A stretch of 62,428 nt of DNA from Actinomycetes bacterium. Lineage in GTDB: Bacteria > Actinomycetota > Acidimicrobiia > Acidimicrobiales > Palsa-688. The stretch lies in the NCBI GenBank assembly GCA_021787035.1, contig JAJYMM010000080.1, positions 1-62,428 on the forward strand. Direction: 5' to 3'. The notes under the pieces are model-generated. The model saw only the letters and a program-made list of their open reading frames with translations, was not told where the DNA came from and did no database searches. The position numbers and the translations under genes were made by a program. Numbering within the stretch: position 1 is the stretch's first letter; every line of letters starts with the position of its first letter. Shown here one piece after another: positions 9,570-18,665 of the stretch.

Positions 9570-9609
9570 ACTTTCTGAAGAAAGTAACCAAGGGCATACG
9601 CGAAAGCAA
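9570..9609 (-). promoter_or_regulatory. ROK gene promoter with palindromic operator over the -10
   Basis: Read on the minus strand: -35 TTGCTT (9609-9604), a 17-bp spacer, then -10 TACTTT (9586-9581). A perfect palindrome ACTTTCT-GA-AGAAAGT (9570-9585) overlaps the -10, as expected for a repressor operator. The start codon is 28 bp further on. The palindrome is seen directly; assignment to the ROK protein itself is inference. Confidence 0.65.
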
Positions 9610-9776
9610 CCCGACCCATCCGCGGGCCACGACAACGATATGTCGCGATGCCGCCCGAGGGGGCGGCCCAGGGGCCCAAGGACGCGTTCCTTGTTGGGAC
9701 TGCGCCGGCGGGCGCCTCGGCCTCGGGGCAGGCCGTAGCCCTCTAGCAGCTCGCCTCGCAGCGCCTCTTTCATCGC

Positions 9777-9793
9777 GGTCCCGCTCCGGGACC
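9777..9793 (-). terminator. Short GC hairpin after the upstream dehydrogenase gene
   Basis: GGTCCCG-CTC-CGGGACC forms a 7-bp stem with a 3-base loop, 20 bp beyond the stop of the gene ending at 9814. There is no T tract on the minus strand, so it is a candidate terminator or mRNA 3'-end stabiliser only. The same stem recurs at 57942-57963. Confidence 0.4.
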
Positions 9794-9813
9794 ACTCCTT
9801 TAGCTACGTGTAG

Positions 9814-10827
9814 CTACGTCCCAACCTCCACCCGCCGGCCTGTCCTGGTCGACTCGAGGGCGGCGAACACCATTGCAAGGCTCCGGAGGTTGTCGTGGCA
9901 TTCCCCCATGGGCGCTTCACCCGTGCGCAGCGCCGTGACGAAATCCGCAAGCGTGCCCTCGATACCGAGGCCCGGGATTGCAACGGGCGTCGCCTCGGCC
10001 CGCTCAAGCCGGTGATCTCCCCCAGTTCCCGCCAAGAGCTCGGCCACGGGGTCGGTAGTGCCGTCCCAAAGCGCACTGCCCGAAGGACCGACAGCGCGCC
10101 AGGAAGAGTCCCAGGAGGTCTCGAAACCCTGCGCGCACCAGCTTCCCTGGTAGCTGAAACGCAAACCACCCGTCATCTCAAACTCGGCAACCGCCGAAGC
10201 TGCGCCCCGGTACCAGCTCCAAGGCGGGTTGAACTCACTGCACGCCACCGTGAGAGCATCTGCCCCGGTCAAGTAGCGCGCCGCGTCGAAGGTGTGGATC
10301 GCCATGTCCAAGAGCAATGGGCTGTCCATCTCGTCCCGGAAGCCACCGAAGTGCGGCGCACGGTAAAACTCCGCGTTTAGGTGCCCGACGCCACCGAGGC
10401 GCTCAGCCAGTAGCCCGCGGAAGGAGGCGAGGCCAGCGTTGTAGCGGCGGTTTTGGCTCACCACGAACAGCGTCGAGGTGTGTTCGGAGAGTTTGACCAG
10501 TTCGCGGGCTTCTTCCATGGTGGCAGCCAACGGTTTCTCCCCTAGTACGGGGACCCCGTTTTGCAGACAGGTCGTCGTGACCTCGTGATGAGCCTCGGGC
10601 ACAGTCGCGTCCACGACGAAGTCGGGAGCCAGGCTCGCGAGCGCAGCACCTATCTCCGCCTCGACCGCCACCCCGGCGAGGCCGAGCACCTCCACAGCCT
10701 CTCTGGCACGTTGGTCCACGATGTCAACCCAGCCAACCAAGTCGACCTCGGGACTGGCCGTGACCGCCTTCGCCCACGCCTTTCCCATGCTGCCGGCCCC
10801 GACAAGGACGGCCCGGAGCCCGTTCAC
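9814..10827 (-). CDS. Gfo/Idh/MocA-family NAD(P)-dependent sugar dehydrogenase (downstream copy)
   Basis: A 337-residue oxidoreductase. Rossmann motif LVGAGSMGKAWA at residues 8-19; catalytic lysine in GEKPLAATMEEA (Lys98), followed by SQNRRYN, the substrate-loop signature. Such enzymes oxidise a sugar or inositol hydroxyl, often at C3. Its ATG overlaps the stop of the ThuA-domain gene by 4 bp, so the two are translationally coupled. It is the last gene before the ROK unit. Together with ThuA, the isomerase-like protein and a second dehydrogenase it suggests a keto-sugar pathway; the substrate is unknown. Confidence 0.9.
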   Translation of the reverse strand: MNGLRAVLVGAGSMGKAWAKAVTASPEVDLVGWVDIVDQRAREAVEVLGLAGVAVEAEIGAALASLAPDFVVDATVPEAHHEVTTTCLQNGVPVLGEKPLAATMEEARELVKLSEHTSTLFVVSQNRRYNAGLASFRGLLAERLGGVGHLNAEFYRAPHFGGFRDEMDSPLLLDMAIHTFDAARYLTGADALTVACSEFNPPWSWYRGAASAVAEFEMTGGLRFSYQGSWCAQGFETSWDSSWRAVGPSGSALWDGTTDPVAELLAGTGGDHRLERAEATPVAIPGLGIEGTLADFVTALRTGEAPMGECHDNLRSLAMVFAALESTRTGRRVEVGT

Positions 10828-11600
10828 CCGTCCTGCCCGCTGGCGCTCGCCTTCAGGTACTCCTCGATCCAGCCCTCCGGCATGCGCTCTAGCTGGTAGG
10901 GCTCCGCCATGGCCCCCGTCCTTCGCCTCGCCCAGCGGACGCCGTTCGCGACCACCTTGCGGACGGCCGGGTTGTGGTAGACGGGGTACTCCTGGTCACC
11001 TGGGCTGAAGTAAAAGATCCGCCCCGCGCCTCGGTAGAAGCAGCACCCTGACCGGAAGACCTCCCCTCCAGTGAAGCTGGAGATGAAGACGAGCTCGTCG
11101 GGCTGGGGGATGTCGAAGTACTCCCCGTACATCTCCTGTGCCTCGATCCCGAACACCGGTGGCACACCCTCTGCAATCTCGTGGCCGAGGTTGACGGTCC
11201 AGACGAGCTCTCGCTCTCCCACCGACCGCCAGCGGAGGTTACAGCTCGTGCCCATCAAGGACTTGAATATCTTTGACCAGTGCCCGGAGTGCAGCACGAC
11301 AAGCCCCATCCCGGCGAGCACGCGCTGCTTCACCCGCTCGACCACCTCGTCAGCAACTTCGGCGTGGCCAATGTGGCCCCACCATGTGAGCACGTCCGTG
11401 TCCCGCAGGACGTCCTCGCCAAGACCATGCTCGGGCTGGTCCAATGTGGCAACACGGACCGTCGCGTCCTGACCAAGGTGCTCTGACACCGCCGAGGCGA
11501 TCGTCGTGTGCATGCCCTCGGGGTAGAGCTCCTGGACCTTCTTGTCACGTTTCTCATGCAGGTTCTCGCCCCAGACCGTCACCTTCATCGGTTCGCTCAT
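10824..11600 (-). CDS. ThuA-domain (trehalose-utilisation-like) protein
   Basis: About 258 residues, a class I glutamine-amidotransferase-like fold of the ThuA family. Recognisable parts are VTVWGENLHEKRD near the N-terminus, DVLTWWGHIGHAEV, LVVLHSGHWSKIF and YRGAGRIFYFSPGDQEYPVY. ThuA proteins accompany dehydrogenases that form 3-keto-disaccharides or glycosides; their chemistry is poorly defined. I chose the ATG at 11600, though in-frame ATGs at 11588 and 11633 are possible and none has a perfect ribosome site. The 3' end overlaps the downstream dehydrogenase by 4 bp, and the gap to the upstream isomerase gene is 90 bp. Confidence 0.85.
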   Translation of the reverse strand: MSEPMKVTVWGENLHEKRDKKVQELYPEGMHTTIASAVSEHLGQDATVRVATLDQPEHGLGEDVLRDTDVLTWWGHIGHAEVADEVVERVKQRVLAGMGLVVLHSGHWSKIFKSLMGTSCNLRWRSVGERELVWTVNLGHEIAEGVPPVFGIEAQEMYGEYFDIPQPDELVFISSFTGGEVFRSGCCFYRGAGRIFYFSPGDQEYPVYHNPAVRKVVANGVRWARRRTGAMAEPYQLERMPEGWIEEYLKASASGQDG

Positions 11601-11690
11601 CCTCTTTACCCCATCTCCTTTTCGCTCCCCCATTGGGCCAGGGACGCGCTTTTAGTACCACACGATCTAGGAACCTTACCCAGGACCGGA

Positions 11691-12692
11691 TCAGCCTTGC
11701 GAGAAGGCCGCGTCAAACTTTCCCGACGGCGCTTCGAAATTGAGCTTGCGCAGGTACTCGAGGGCTTCGGGCGCGCCGAGCTCGCGGTCCATGCCCGAGT
11801 CTTCCCACTCAACCGATATCGGGCCGTCGTAGCCGATCTCGTTCAACTTGCGCATCACGTGCTCCCAGGGCACCTCGCCATGGCCGACCGACACGAAGTC
11901 CCAGCCCCGGCGCAGGTCGCCGAAGGGGAGGTGGGACGACAGGCGGCCATTGCGACCGTCTAGGTGACGGACCGACTCCTTGCAGTCCACGTGGTAGATA
12001 CGCGAAGAATAATCGGCGAGGAACGCGACCGGGTCGAGGTCCTGCCAGATGAAGTGGCTCGGGTCGAAGTTGAGCCCAAACCCTGGCCGGTTGCCGATCG
12101 CGTCCAAGGTGCGGCGAGTGGTCCAGTAGTCGTAGGCTATCTCGCTCGGGTGGACTTCGTGCGCGAAGCGGACCCCCACTTCGTCGAAAACGTCGATGAT
12201 CGGGCCCCAGCGATCGGCGAAGTCCTTGTAGCCGGCTTCGATCATCTCGGGTGGCACAGGCGGGAAACCGGCGACGGTGATCCATATGGAGGAGCCCGTG
12301 AAACCGACGACCGTCTTCACCCCGAAGCGCGCTGCAGCCCGCGCCGTGTCCTTCATTTCCTCCGCCGCCCGCTGGCGGACGCCTTCGGGGTCCCCGTCGC
12401 CCCATATGCGCGGGGGGAGGATGCCCCGGTGCCTCTCGTCTATGGGGTGGTCGCAAACGGCCTGGCCAACCAGGTGGTTGGAGATCGTCCAGCAACCGAG
12501 CCCGTAACCCGCCAGCTTGGCACGGAGCTTCTCGCAGTAGTCGTCCTCCGCCAACGCCCGGTCCACCTGGAAGTGGTCACCCCAGCAGGCGAGCTCGAGC
12601 CCTTCGTAACCCCAGGCTGCGGCCTTTTGCGCGACCACGTCGAGGGGCAGGTCGGCCCACTGGCCGGTGAACAACGTTATCGGCCTCGTCAT
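11691..12692 (-). CDS. Sugar phosphate isomerase/epimerase (AP-endonuclease family 2 TIM barrel)
   Basis: A 333-residue xylose-isomerase-like TIM barrel. Likely metal ligands sit in [34 protein letters not shown] and [13 protein letters not shown], the usual E/D/H/E arrangement. Family members isomerise or epimerise sugars, or eliminate the aglycone from 3-keto-glycosides. ATG 12692 is chosen because it overlaps the stop of the preceding dehydrogenase by 4 bp; the longer open frame upstream is the shadow of that gene. Placed between two Gfo/Idh/MocA dehydrogenases and next to ThuA, it is a good candidate for the keto-glycoside lyase or isomerase step (inference). Confidence 0.88.
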   Translation of the reverse strand: MTRPITLFTGQWADLPLDVVAQKAAAWGYEGLELACWGDHFQVDRALAEDDYCEKLRAKLAGYGLGCWTISNHLVGQAVCDHPIDERHRGILPPRIWGDGDPEGVRQRAAEEMKDTARAAARFGVKTVVGFTGSSIWITVAGFPPVPPEMIEAGYKDFADRWGPIIDVFDEVGVRFAHEVHPSEIAYDYWTTRRTLDAIGNRPGFGLNFDPSHFIWQDLDPVAFLADYSSRIYHVDCKESVRHLDGRNGRLSSHLPFGDLRRGWDFVSVGHGEVPWEHVMRKLNEIGYDGPISVEWEDSGMDRELGAPEALEYLRKLNFEAPSGKFDAAFSQG

Positions 12693-13870
12693 TTGTTCTC
12701 CCCTTTCGTATCGACCGTCTCCCATCCTCGCGTCCTCGCCGACCGGCTCACGGCGTCCAGGACCGCCTGTGTGGCAAGCCCGTCGGCGAACGAGGGCTCG
12801 GGCTGGCGGCGCTCGGCTATGGCCGCCATCAAGTCCTCGAACTCGTGGACGAAGCTGTGCTCCCACCCGAGCACGTGCCCGGGTGGCCACCACTGGGAGA
12901 GGTAGGGGTCGTCCGGGTTGGTCACGAGGACCCTCGAAAAGCCCTCCCCGTGCGCCCCGGCCTCGTAGACAAGGAGCTCGTTCAGCCGCTCCAGGTCGAA
13001 GCTGAGGCTCCCGGCGGAACCGTAGAGCTCCAAGACGAGGCCGTTCTTGCGCCCGAGCGCCATCCTTGTGGCCTCCATGGTAACCATGGCCCCCCGGCCG
13101 AGCCGGCCGAGCGCGGCGCACGCGTCGTCGACGGTGACCTGGCCCCTGGCACCGGAGGGAACGCCGGCGGCCGACAGGCCCACCGCGCTAGAAGCAAGGG
13201 GGCGCTCTTTCACGAAGGTCTCGAGCACAGAAGCCACTTCGCCAAACTCGTCGCCGCTGACGAACCGCACGAGGTCCACGACGTGGGCGAGGAGGTCCCC
13301 GAGCGCCCCGGACCCGGCCTGCCCCGAGTCCAGCCGCCAGGTCAGCGGGAAGCTCGGGTCGACGAGCCAGTCCTGGAGGTAGGCGGCGCGCACGTGGCGC
13401 AGCTCGCCGACCCGGCCCTCTTGCACAAGCCGGCGCGCGACCGCTACCGCGGGTACCCGGCGGTAGTTGAAACCGACGCTCGCGAAGGTACCCCTGGCCG
13501 CGGCCTCCTCGGCCGCCGCCGCCAGTGAGCGCGCTTCGCCAAGGGTGTTAGCGAGCGGCTTCTCGCAGAGCACGTGCTTGCCAGCGGCCAGGGCTGCGAG
13601 CGCAATATCGCCATGGGAGGAACCAGGCGTGCAGATGTCGACCAGGTCGACGTCCTCGCGCCGGACCACCTCGGCCCAGTCGTCGCTCCAGCCGGCAAAG
13701 CCATAGCGTTTGGCATTGGCTTCGAGCGCCCCCCTGTCGCGGCCGCACAGTACGACCAGCTCAGGCCGGAGCGGCCCGTCCCCCGCGACCGCCGCCCGCG
13801 CCCAGCCGAGGCTGTGCGCGCGCCCCATGAACCCCTGGCCGATGACCGCAACCCGAAACGCTCCTGCCAT
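12689..13870 (-). CDS. Gfo/Idh/MocA-family sugar dehydrogenase (upstream copy)
   Basis: A 393-residue oxidoreductase with Rossmann motif [12 protein letters not shown] (residues 9-20) and catalytic lysine in [13 protein letters not shown] (Lys104), then NYRRVPAV. It is longer than the copy at 9814-10827 and clearly a different subfamily, so the pair may do oxidation and re-reduction or act on different substrates. It lies 22 bp after the ABC permease gene and overlaps the isomerase start by 4 bp, so the dehydrogenase and transport genes look like one transcript. The substrate cannot be told from sequence. Confidence 0.9.
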   Translation of the reverse strand: MAGAFRVAVIGQGFMGRAHSLGWARAAVAGDGPLRPELVVLCGRDRGALEANAKRYGFAGWSDDWAEVVRREDVDLVDICTPGSSHGDIALAALAAGKHVLCEKPLANTLGEARSLAAAAEEAAARGTFASVGFNYRRVPAVAVARRLVQEGRVGELRHVRAAYLQDWLVDPSFPLTWRLDSGQAGSGALGDLLAHVVDLVRFVSGDEFGEVASVLETFVKERPLASSAVGLSAAGVPSGARGQVTVDDACAALGRLGRGAMVTMEATRMALGRKNGLVLELYGSAGSLSFDLERLNELLVYEAGAHGEGFSRVLVTNPDDPYLSQWWPPGHVLGWEHSFVHEFEDLMAAIAERRQPEPSFADGLATQAVLDAVSRSARTRGWETVDTKGENK

Positions 13871-13892
13871 TGCCTTCGCTCCTCCAGCGGTC

Positions 13893-14723
13893 CTAGCCCT
13901 TCAAAGCACCGGCCCGCAAGCCACCGCGGATCCAGCGCATGCCCATGAAGAGCAAGATAGTAGTAGGGATGGCAGCAAGCGTCGCCGCAGCGAACACGGC
14001 GCCGGTGTTGGTCGTGTACTGCGTCGAGAACTTGAAGAGCCCGAGAGTGAGCGGCTGGGGACCGCTGCCGTTGTTGAGGGTCAAGGCGTTGACGAAGTCG
14101 GTCCACCCGCCCAAAAACGTGAACAACCCTACCGTTATGACAGCGGGTACCGCCAGCGGCAAGCTCACCGATGTAAACGCCCTCACCTCCCCGGCACCAT
14201 CGACCGCCGCAGCGTCGAAGAGCTCGCCGGGGAGCGAGACCATGAAGGCGCGCACGACGATCAGGGCGAACGGCATCTGTAACGACGTGTCCGCCAGGAT
14301 CAAGCCAAGGTAGCTACCGAGCAGCCCCCATTGGTGAAAGATCGTGTACAGCGCGACCGAAACAGAGATCGCCGGGATCATCTGGGTAACGAGCATCACC
14401 ATGACCACCACATTGGAAACGGTCCCCCCGAGACGGGCGAGGGCGTGGGCCGCGGGGACACCTATCAACCACGACAGCCCCGTGACGCAAAGCGCTATCA
14501 CGAGGCTGACCCCTATGTTGCCGATGATCGACCCAAAAGCCACGCTGTAGTTCGCGGCCGTGACATGCGTCGGGATGATCTGCGGGGCGTTAGCAAAAAT
14601 CGTGGACAAGTTTTGGAAGGAAGAGGCGACCACCCAGTACAACGGGAAGAGCAGCGGCACAAACAAGACCAGCCCGACCGCGAGCCTCCCCGATATGCGC
14701 AACACCTTGTAATTCCTTGTCAC
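13893..14723 (-). CDS. Carbohydrate ABC transporter permease, MalG type
   Basis: A 276-residue inner-membrane subunit with about six transmembrane segments. The EAA loop that docks the ATPase reads FDAAAVDGAGEVRAFTSVSL, close to the family consensus (EAAxxDGA...F..I.LP). It overlaps the MalF-type gene by 4 bp and pairs with it to form the channel. No ATPase gene is nearby, which is usual where a shared MsiK-type ATPase energises several sugar importers (established for Streptomyces, inference here). Confidence 0.92.
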   Translation of the reverse strand: MTRNYKVLRISGRLAVGLVLFVPLLFPLYWVVASSFQNLSTIFANAPQIIPTHVTAANYSVAFGSIIGNIGVSLVIALCVTGLSWLIGVPAAHALARLGGTVSNVVVMVMLVTQMIPAISVSVALYTIFHQWGLLGSYLGLILADTSLQMPFALIVVRAFMVSLPGELFDAAAVDGAGEVRAFTSVSLPLAVPAVITVGLFTFLGGWTDFVNALTLNNGSGPQPLTLGLFKFSTQYTTNTGAVFAAATLAAIPTTILLFMGMRWIRGGLRAGALKG

Positions 14724-15718
14724 CTTCTGGCTCTCCCAGTGTTATCCCCGCGTGAGAGCAAGACGTACACTACTCCGCACAGCAGCGAGAAGACGAGCAG
14801 GATATTGGCAACCGCGGTGCCCGTACCAAGCTGAAAATCCGAAAAGGCCTGCGTATAGGCCCAAGACGACATCAGCTGGCTCTCGTTGGCTGGGCCACCG
14901 TTTGTGAGGACTATCACGATATCGAAGACCTTCAGCGTGTAAACAACGCCGAGCATCAAAACGATCATGATCACCGGGCGCATCATGGGCACCGTCACCC
15001 GCGTGAAACGCTGCCACGGGCTGGCCCCGTCCACTGACGCCGCCTCGAGCTGCTCAGGCGGGACGTCTTGGAGCCCGGAGAAGAGCAAGATCGCATTGAA
15101 CGGGATGCCCGCCCACACGTTGGTAACGACGATCGAGAGCACCGCCAGGTCTCCACTGGTCAACCACCCGATCGGCTTGTGGACAAGCCCGATGCCGTGC
15201 AGCACCTCGTTTGCCAAGCCGTTGGTGCTGGCAAAGATCAGTGAGAAGATCGTGCCCGTTACGACGAGGGGCATCACCCAAGGTACGAGGATAATGCGGC
15301 GCAAGAACGCAGAGCCAGCAAACTGCCGGTTCAAGTAGACCGCCATCGCGAACCCGATGACGAATTGGGCCGCCACGGACGCCAGGGTGAAGACCACAGT
15401 GTTGGCAATGGCCCTGATCGTTGTTCCGTCGTTGAGCATCTGGCGGTAGTTTGCCAGCCCTACAAAGGGGCCATGGCCGGCCGCAAGAGCGCTGAAGCCG
15501 TAGTTCTGGAAACTGATGACTATGTCACGGTAGAGAGGGTACGCGACGAAGAGGCCCACGTAGACGAGCGAGGGCACCAAGAAAGCGACCAACGCGAACC
15601 GGCGCTCGTAGCGGCGGCCGAGCCGCGGAGGCAAGAACCTCCGCGGCCTAGCCGAAAGGCGCTCTGCAACGCCACCAGCGCGCTCGCCCAAGGCCTGTTG
15701 CGTCGTGGTCGCAGTCAT
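14720..15718 (-). CDS. Carbohydrate ABC transporter permease, MalF type
   Basis: A 332-residue permease with an extended cytoplasmic N-terminus and about six membrane spans starting at FALVAFLVPSLVYVGLFVAYP. The EAA loop is EAASVDGASPWQRFTRVTVP. It follows the solute-binding-protein gene by 44 bp and is coupled by a 4-bp overlap to the MalG-type partner. Expected role: import of oligosaccharides or glycosides that the enzymes of this block process. Confidence 0.92.
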   Translation of the reverse strand: MTATTTQQALGERAGGVAERLSARPRRFLPPRLGRRYERRFALVAFLVPSLVYVGLFVAYPLYRDIVISFQNYGFSALAAGHGPFVGLANYRQMLNDGTTIRAIANTVVFTLASVAAQFVIGFAMAVYLNRQFAGSAFLRRIILVPWVMPLVVTGTIFSLIFASTNGLANEVLHGIGLVHKPIGWLTSGDLAVLSIVVTNVWAGIPFNAILLFSGLQDVPPEQLEAASVDGASPWQRFTRVTVPMMRPVIMIVLMLGVVYTLKVFDIVIVLTNGGPANESQLMSSWAYTQAFSDFQLGTGTAVANILLVFSLLCGVVYVLLSRGDNTGRARR

Positions 15719-15762
15719 CGCAACCTTCGCCCCCTTTGCAAGAGGAAGTCCTCTCTGTTACC

Positions 15763-17124
15763 CTACTTTAGCAGGGGAGCGACCTGCGACTGCGCCGCTT
15801 GCAAGGCCGCCGCCGGCGACTGCTTGCCGACCAAGGCAGCCTCGATGGCGTTGCCGATGTCCAGATCTATCGCCGGTTCGTTGGCCGGTTTGGTGATCCC
15901 GGCCTGCCGGGAGCGACCGTGCTGGAGCTCGGCCAAGAAGGGTTGGTAGACGCTCTCGTTCCAAGGCGACGCCTTCCAAAGCGACGGCTCAGTCGGCACG
16001 CCGGCGACGTCCCGAGCAAAGGCGTTTATGTTTTGCGACATCGCCTTCAGGAGCTGGAATGCTGCCTTCTCCTCCTTGGCGTTCGTCTTGGGGACGGACC
16101 AGACCTCCCCACCAAAAGGTGCGATGACCGTCTGGCCGGCAAGCCGGGTCGGTATCTCAAACACTCCCCACTTGAGCTTCGGGTAAGCCGACTCGAGTGT
16201 CGGGATGTTCCACAAACCGTTCTCACAAAAGGCTGCCTTGCCTGCCTCGAACTCCTGGATGGGCTGAGTCTGGGTCCAGTTGACGACGCTCTTGGGCGCC
16301 GCCCCGTCCTTCACCAGGCCGGTCAGAAAACTGAGGGCTTGCACCGCAGCAGGGCTGTCAGGACGAGTCGTAGAGGCGCCGTTGGACCACGCCCACGGGT
16401 CGAACTGCCAGGTTGCCTGCCCCGGGCCCGCCTGGCCCGAGAAGACAAACCCGAGGTCGCTACCGTGGGCGGTCTTTTTGGCGTCTGCCGCGAACTGCGA
16501 CCATGTCTTCGGTAGCGTCTTGATGCCGTTCTCGGCCAGGAGAGCCTTGTTGTAAAAGATAGCAATGGTATTGGTATCGAGTGGCAACGCGTAAAGCTTC
16601 CCGTTGTAGGTGGTTTCCTCCACGTTGGCCGGGTTGATTTTCTTCACCACAGGCAGGGCCCCGAGCGATTGCAACGGCACCAGGAGGTTGTCCGCCGCGA
16701 ACTGGGGAAGCTGAGGGTTGTCCAACATCAAGAGGTCTGGCTGGGACCCCGAGCTGAACTGCGAAAGGATATGTGTGAGGTACGCTGCGTCACCCGTCAC
16801 CACCTCACCCTGGCGGACCACCTGGACACACGGGTGCGTCTTGGAATAGTTCCCGAAAAACGCCTTCATGCCGTTCGCTGAGGGGTTGGTCTTGGAGGGA
16901 GCGCCGTAATAGTCTTCTTCGGTCAGCTTTAGGACTCCCCCGGGGCAAGACGCGCCAGCTGCCTTCACGACGGTACCCACAGGTGCACCAGACGCGACGC
17001 CTTGCCCTGCCACCGAGACCCCCACGGTCGTTAGTCCACCTGATACAACCAGCATGGCCGCAGCACTCAAGATACTGGCCGCGCGCCGTTTGCCATGCGC
17101 AGCCGGAATTTTGTCAATGGGCAT
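15763..17124 (-). CDS. Extracellular solute-binding protein of a carbohydrate ABC importer
   Basis: A 453-residue family 1 solute-binding protein. It begins with a basic n-region and a hydrophobic h-region (ASILSAAAMLVVSGGLTTVG), then a secreted domain with typical stretches such as LLMLDNPQLPQFAADNLLVPL and LYALPLDTNTIAIFYNKALL. A cysteine follows at AAGASCPGG but the preceding residues are not a good lipobox, so anchoring is uncertain. GAGAGGTGG lies just before the ATG. It is the first gene of the importer set, 101 bp after the LacI regulator stop. Confidence 0.9.
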   Translation of the reverse strand: MPIDKIPAAHGKRRAASILSAAAMLVVSGGLTTVGVSVAGQGVASGAPVGTVVKAAGASCPGGVLKLTEEDYYGAPSKTNPSANGMKAFFGNYSKTHPCVQVVRQGEVVTGDAAYLTHILSQFSSGSQPDLLMLDNPQLPQFAADNLLVPLQSLGALPVVKKINPANVEETTYNGKLYALPLDTNTIAIFYNKALLAENGIKTLPKTWSQFAADAKKTAHGSDLGFVFSGQAGPGQATWQFDPWAWSNGASTTRPDSPAAVQALSFLTGLVKDGAAPKSVVNWTQTQPIQEFEAGKAAFCENGLWNIPTLESAYPKLKWGVFEIPTRLAGQTVIAPFGGEVWSVPKTNAKEEKAAFQLLKAMSQNINAFARDVAGVPTEPSLWKASPWNESVYQPFLAELQHGRSRQAGITKPANEPAIDLDIGNAIEAALVGKQSPAAALQAAQSQVAPLLK

Positions 17125-17225
17125 GTACCACCTCTCTATTGCTCATGGATTATGGTTCTTTAGTTAATTCGCTTGTTTCCTGTTTGCTCGAGCGGTCATC
17201 CAAGCCGCGGCACTGCCTCCCTCCT

Positions 17226-18293
17226 TCAAGTCGCTCGCACTGGCCCAACGGGTTTGTCAGCCCTCCTTGTCGTCAGAGCTTCCCGAACCCGCCCACGGGA
17301 ACGGGGAGGGCCGGTGCTTGCCCCGGGCACCAGTACCGGGGCCACCAGGTAGGACGTTGGCTCACGGGCGTGTAGAAGTTCGACCGCACCTCGTCCCATC
17401 TCCACTGCTGGCACGTCCATGCAGGTGAGCACGGGGGAAACGCGCAAAGCCAGGTCACGCTGGCAAACTGCCAGCACGGACAGGTCAGATGGGACATCCT
17501 TGTCGCGTTGCTTCAGGGCTTGCAGGAGGGTATCGAGGCTCCCCTCGTTGTGGACCACCACAGCGGTGAGGCCCGGGACCTTCTTGTAGAGCCCGTCTAG
17601 AGCATCGAGCACCCCGTCCATGGTCGGCTCCATGGGGCACCCGTGAAAATCGAGGCCGAGCTCCCTCAGGCGCTCGGACACCCCCTGCCAAAGACGCTGC
17701 GCGTACCCTAGCTTCCTGTTGAACACCCCTGAGGGCGCTGCAAGAAGGCCGATTTGGGTGTGCCCCAGCTCGACGAGATAATCGACAGAGGCGCGCCCGC
17801 AAGCCTCGAAGTCGAAGTCGACATAGGGCATGGAACTGCCCTGCAGAGGCATCCCCAAAGTCACCGCCCTCGCCTCGAGACCTGACAACGCCGCGACCCG
17901 CTCGTCGTCCTCCCTCACTTCCATGAGGACCACGCCGTCGACCATCTTGCTCCGGACCACTTGGTCAATTTCGGCACCGTGCTCCGCGTCGGTCAGCAGC
18001 ATCACGTTCCAACCGTGCCGCCGAGCCGCTTCTACCACTCCGTACACGAACGGCATGACGACACGCTCATTGGTCCATTCGTACATCGGGATTGCCAGCG
18101 CAACGACGTCTGTCCTGCCAGACCTGAGAGCCCGGGCACCCGCGTGGGGCCGGTAATTGAGGGCCTTTATGCTCGCCCTGACGCGCTCGCGTGTGTGATC
18201 GGAGATCTTCGGGTTCCCGTTCAGGACGTAGGAGACAGTGCTCGGGGACACCCCCGCGTGGCTGGCAACTTCAGCGATGGTCACATCAGGCAT
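17226..18293 (-). CDS. LacI-family transcriptional regulator
   Basis: A 355-residue repressor. The N-terminal HTH reads TIAEVASHAGVSPSTVSYVL (residues 4-23) followed by the hinge RERVRASIKALNYRPHAGAR; the rest is a periplasmic-binding-like effector domain. ATG 18293 starts exactly at the HTH; the longer open frame upstream would translate its own promoter. It stands between the rhamnosidase gene and the importer genes on the same strand and most likely controls both. LacI-type half-sites TGAA/TTC are visible downstream of its own -10 and at the +1 of the rhamnosidase gene. Confidence 0.92.
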   Translation of the reverse strand: MPDVTIAEVASHAGVSPSTVSYVLNGNPKISDHTRERVRASIKALNYRPHAGARALRSGRTDVVALAIPMYEWTNERVVMPFVYGVVEAARRHGWNVMLLTDAEHGAEIDQVVRSKMVDGVVLMEVREDDERVAALSGLEARAVTLGMPLQGSSMPYVDFDFEACGRASVDYLVELGHTQIGLLAAPSGVFNRKLGYAQRLWQGVSERLRELGLDFHGCPMEPTMDGVLDALDGLYKKVPGLTAVVVHNEGSLDTLLQALKQRDKDVPSDLSVLAVCQRDLALRVSPVLTCMDVPAVEMGRGAVELLHAREPTSYLVAPVLVPGASTGPPRSRGRVREALTTRRADKPVGPVRAT

Positions 18294-18348
18294 TGCTACC
18301 CCCGCTTGCCCCTTCCCCAATGCCCACCGGCGAGACCCGAAGGGGCGT

Positions 18349-18392
18349 CGAATGGATTCACCAAAGATACCCCAGGCCCGCTTTGGCGTCAA
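18349..18392 (-). promoter_or_regulatory. LacI gene promoter with operator-like site
   Basis: On the minus strand: TTGACG (18392-18387), exactly 17 bp, TATCTT (18369-18364). Three bases downstream lies TGAATCCATTCG (18360-18349), an imperfect palindrome of the LacI-operator type. The boxes are read directly; autoregulation is inferred. Confidence 0.65.
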
Positions 18393-18572
18393 GGGCCCCG
18401 CTATAAAAGAGAGCCGCGCTCGATGGCCCTGGCCCGCGTCAACAGTGCGAGACAGGTGAACACCATCGAAGCCCTTCGACACCGACGGTCAGCATAGCCT
18501 CTTTCGATCACCGATGTGTGACGGTCGCCACATCGCCGCCGCTGGCGCCGGCCACGCGCGCACAATACTGTC

Positions 18573-18622
18573 CGTACCTGGCCGTGCGTACCTGGCTATG
18601 CGTACCTGGCTATGCGTACCTG
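18573..18622. repeat. 14-bp tandem repeat (CGTACCTGGCTATG), 3.6 copies
   Basis: Units begin at 18573, 18587, 18601 and 18615 (partial); the first differs at three positions. It lies 43 bp beyond the stop of the rhamnosidase gene. The 14-bp period excludes in-frame coding. Confidence 0.9.
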
Positions 18623-18665
18623 CGCCCTCGGGTGGTCCCGTCAGGAGGGGACCTCGGGGCTTACG

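Larger units (their letters stand above)
18294..18665. other. Intergenic region between the rhamnosidase stop and the LacI gene
   Basis: A 372-bp stretch with no plausible protein gene. It holds the LacI promoter near its left end and a 14-bp tandem repeat near its right end, both listed separately. Between them I see nothing recognisable. Confidence 0.6.

Noticed and set aside
12693..13121. 143-codon N-terminal extension of the sugar isomerase
   Set aside because: Arg/Gly-rich sequence that is just another frame of the upstream dehydrogenase; ATG 12692 overlaps that gene's stop in the usual way.
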